A stretch of DNA of 45,916 bases. It comes from Coprococcus sp. GTDB lineage: Bacteria; Bacillota; Clostridia; Lachnospirales; Lachnospiraceae. The stretch lies in contig JAGBHU010000052.1 of the NCBI GenBank assembly GCA_017935345.1, positions 69,250-115,165 on the forward strand, given 5' to 3'. Every line of letters starts with the position of its first letter. The stretch's first letter is position 1. The notes under the pieces were generated by a model. That model made no database searches, was not told the origin of the DNA, and saw nothing but the letters and a program-made list of their open reading frames with translations. Position numbers and translations under genes: made by a program. This document shows, piece by piece, positions 44,174 to 45,916 of the stretch.

Positions 44174-45598
44174 ATGCCTGATATCAGAGACGATATAGAA
44201 GATAAGGAAGACAAGGATGATGAATACGAAAGATACTGCTATTTGTGCAGAAGACCTGAGAGTGTAGCCGGCAAGCTGGTCAGTATGCCGGGGGATATCA
44301 ATGTATGTCCGGATTGCATGCAGAAAACTTTTGACAGCTTTAACAGCTCAGGGTTTGGCGGGATGCAGTTTCTTGATTTAACGAATATGCCATTTGGCAA
44401 TATTGATATGTCGAAGTTTACGGCACAAAATGATATTCCGAAATCACAGAAGGTAAAGAAGAAAGCCGAAAAGCCTAAAAAGGAAGAGCCGGAGCTTTCA
44501 TTAAGTACAATTCCTGCACCACACAAAATAAAAGCAATGTTGGATGAATATGTTATAGGGCAGGAGTATGCAAAGAAGGTTATGGCGGTAGCTGTTTATA
44601 ACCACTATAAGAGAGTTCTGACTGACACGATGGATGATATTGAGATTGAGAAGTCGAATATGCTTATGGTAGGTCCGACGGGTTGCGGAAAGACGTATCT
44701 TGTAAAGACGATTGCAAAGCTGTTGAATGTACCGCTTGCCATTACGGATGCAACGACGCTTACAGAGGCGGGTTATATCGGTGATGACGTGGAGAGTGTT
44801 CTGTCAAAGCTTCTTGCCGTAGCGGGAAATGATGTTGAGAAGGCAGAGCGGGGTATTGTCTTTATTGATGAAATAGACAAGATCGCCAAGAAGCAGAATT
44901 CCAACAGCAGGGATGTAAGCGGCGAATCTGTACAGCAGGGATTGCTAAAGCTGCTTGAAGGTGCGGAAGTAGAGGTTCCTGTAGGTTCCGGAAGTAAAAA
45001 TGCCATGGTTCCGCTTACTACAATCAATACAAGGAATATATTATTTATATGCGGCGGAGCGTTCCCGGAAATTGAAAATATAATAAAAGCAAGAATAAAT
45101 AAGCAGGCATCTATCGGATTTCGGGCAGACCTCAAGGATAAATATGATGACGAGCCGAATCTTCTCAGGGAGCTTACGAATGATGATTTGAGAGAATTTG
45201 GCATGATACCGGAATTCTTAGGAAGACTTCCTGTATTATTTACGCTGGATGCGCTTGATAAAGATATGTACATTAAAATCCTGAAGGAGCCAAAGAATGC
45301 CATATTGAAACAGTACAAGAAGCTGCTTGCGCTTGATGAGGTAGACCTTAAGTTTGATGATAGTGCATACGAGGCTATTGCCAAAGAGGCAGCCAAGAAG
45401 AAAACAGGTGCCAGAGCTTTAAGGGCAATTATTGAGAAGTTTATGCTGGATATTATGTATCAGATACCAAGAGATGACAGTATCGGCAGAGTTACCATAA
45501 CCGGTGATTATATCATGGGAAAGGGCAGTCCTATCATCGAGCTTCGCGGTGTGGCAGAACTGGAAGCCAGTGCAACGGAAATGATTGAAAAAAATTAA
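44174..45598 (+). CDS. clpX: ClpX-like AAA+ unfoldase, divergent
   Basis: A 474-residue ATPase of the ClpX family. An N-terminal C4 zinc-binding domain (CYLC and CPDC) is followed by a linker rich in Lys and Glu. The AAA+ core has Walker A GPTGCGKT, pore loop GYIGDD and Walker B VFIDEIDK. The ClpP-docking tripeptide IGF is kept (QASIGFRAD). The RKH loop of classical ClpX is replaced by a GSGSKNAM stretch. No clpP, tig or lon lies nearby, and the protein is longer than usual, so this may be a second, specialised ClpX rather than the housekeeping copy. Confidence 0.88.
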   Translation: MPDIRDDIEDKEDKDDEYERYCYLCRRPESVAGKLVSMPGDINVCPDCMQKTFDSFNSSGFGGMQFLDLTNMPFGNIDMSKFTAQNDIPKSQKVKKKAEKPKKEEPELSLSTIPAPHKIKAMLDEYVIGQEYAKKVMAVAVYNHYKRVLTDTMDDIEIEKSNMLMVGPTGCGKTYLVKTIAKLLNVPLAITDATTLTEAGYIGDDVESVLSKLLAVAGNDVEKAERGIVFIDEIDKIAKKQNSNSRDVSGESVQQGLLKLLEGAEVEVPVGSGSKNAMVPLTTINTRNILFICGGAFPEIENIIKARINKQASIGFRADLKDKYDDEPNLLRELTNDDLREFGMIPEFLGRLPVLFTLDALDKDMYIKILKEPKNAILKQYKKLLALDEVDLKFDDSAYEAIAKEAAKKKTGARALRAIIEKFMLDIMYQIPRDDSIGRVTITGDYIMGKGSPIIELRGVAELEASATEMIEKN

Positions 45599-45916
45599 AT
45601 ATATTTACAGAGCTACTTGATAAAAAAATATCATTATGATACAATTACGAAGTTCCTTTAGGGAGTAGTCAACATATGTGTATATGTTGTAATATCAACA
45701 TAATGATGCATGTGCATCTGGTATTACTGTAAATGATGAGACTTTTGGACAGCAATTTTGCTGGCCGAAGTCTCTTTTTTATTATGGGTCGTGACCCTGT
45801 TGAGCTCGCGAAGCGTGCGAAATATAAACCACCCGCTATGCGGGTGCGCGACGACTGTTATACAAAAAAATCACCTTTCCGTTATAATTAGGTTGTTCAA
45901 GCCGATTTATAACGAA
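45599..45916. other. Non-coding, hairpin-rich window end
   Basis: No gene is visible. It holds a perfect 8-bp hairpin (45670-45677 with 45682-45689), a GATGCA/TGCATC hairpin (45705-45718), the probable clpX terminator (45738-45774), a perfect CACCCGC/GCGGGTG hairpin around 45831-45847, and a TATAAT (45883-45888) that may start a transcript leaving the window. Confidence 0.55.
45738..45780 (+). terminator. Probable terminator of the clpX-like gene
   Basis: A stem with outer arms GAGACTT/AAGTCTC (45738-45744 with 45768-45774) and an inner CAGC/GCTG pair is followed by TTTTTT. It lies about 140 bases after the stop codon. Confidence 0.7.

Noticed and set aside
1-45916. General reassignment of UAG as a sense codon
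   Set aside because: Several intact genes end in UAG at the expected family length (for example at 11415, 33895 and 43431), so UAG is a working stop here.

Overview
The window looks like a low-to-moderate-GC Firmicute chromosome, most likely an anaerobic gut-type Clostridium relative of the family Lachnospiraceae. The support is strong AGGAGG-type ribosome binding sites, sigma-A promoters, an FMN riboswitch in front of riboflavin genes, a YqeG-type HAD phosphatase, a DUF6465-like lysine/alanine-rich protein, a Cys/Gly-rich HCB-13-like small protein, and secreted DUF6273 plus Ig-like proteins. I see no rRNA, tRNA, CRISPR, phage or transposase gene. The genus cannot be decided from the sequence alone.

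Layout. 1-2.5 kb: the end of an HD-domain gene converging on typA. 2.8-6.7 kb: a DUF2201/VWA-like gene broken by an in-frame UAG, a MoxR-type AAA+ ATPase and an LRR-type protein. 7-9.2 kb, minus strand: a small membrane protein, hslO (Hsp33) and a methyltransferase overlapping it. 9.4-13.4 kb: two tandem paralogous secreted DUF6273/Ig-like/Fn3 proteins. 13.7-16.1 kb: leuS. 16.2-17.4 kb, minus: three small genes, one very Cys/Gly-rich. 17.5-20.4 kb: a zinc-ribbon, TPM and membrane protein trio. 20.6-21.0 kb, minus: an acidic membrane-anchored protein. 21.3-23.5 kb: a small membrane protein and a membrane-embedded MutS-family ATPase. 23.7-25.8 kb: a 690-residue unrecognised protein. 25.8-26.3 kb, minus: YqeG-type phosphatase.

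26.4-32.3 kb: bioB-ribD, then an FMN riboswitch, ribE, ribBA and ribH, interrupted by unusually long hairpin elements and a 42-bp tandem repeat. 32.3-37.4 kb: a tightly packed continuation with a Cof-type HAD phosphatase, DUF1189 membrane protein, CYTH protein, DJ-1-like protein and a nuclease-helicase fusion. 37.6-45.6 kb: murF, a histone-H1-like/DUF6465 protein, proC, an intracellular alpha-amylase (minus), a divergent SLC13/ArsB-type permease, a PII protein (minus) and a divergent clpX-like gene. The final 318 bases are intergenic and hairpin-rich.

The features most worth a second look are these: the UAG codon inside the metal-binding motif of an otherwise intact VWA-like gene; a repeat family whose conserved core is flanked by copy-specific but perfectly self-complementary arms; a third giant hairpin inside the rib operon; the riboswitch placed in the middle of the riboflavin genes, leaving ribD outside it; the mosaic tandem surface-protein pair; the membrane-bound MutS-type ATPase; and the 690-residue orphan. 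Ordinary housekeeping genes (typA, leuS, hslO, murF, proC) are intact.
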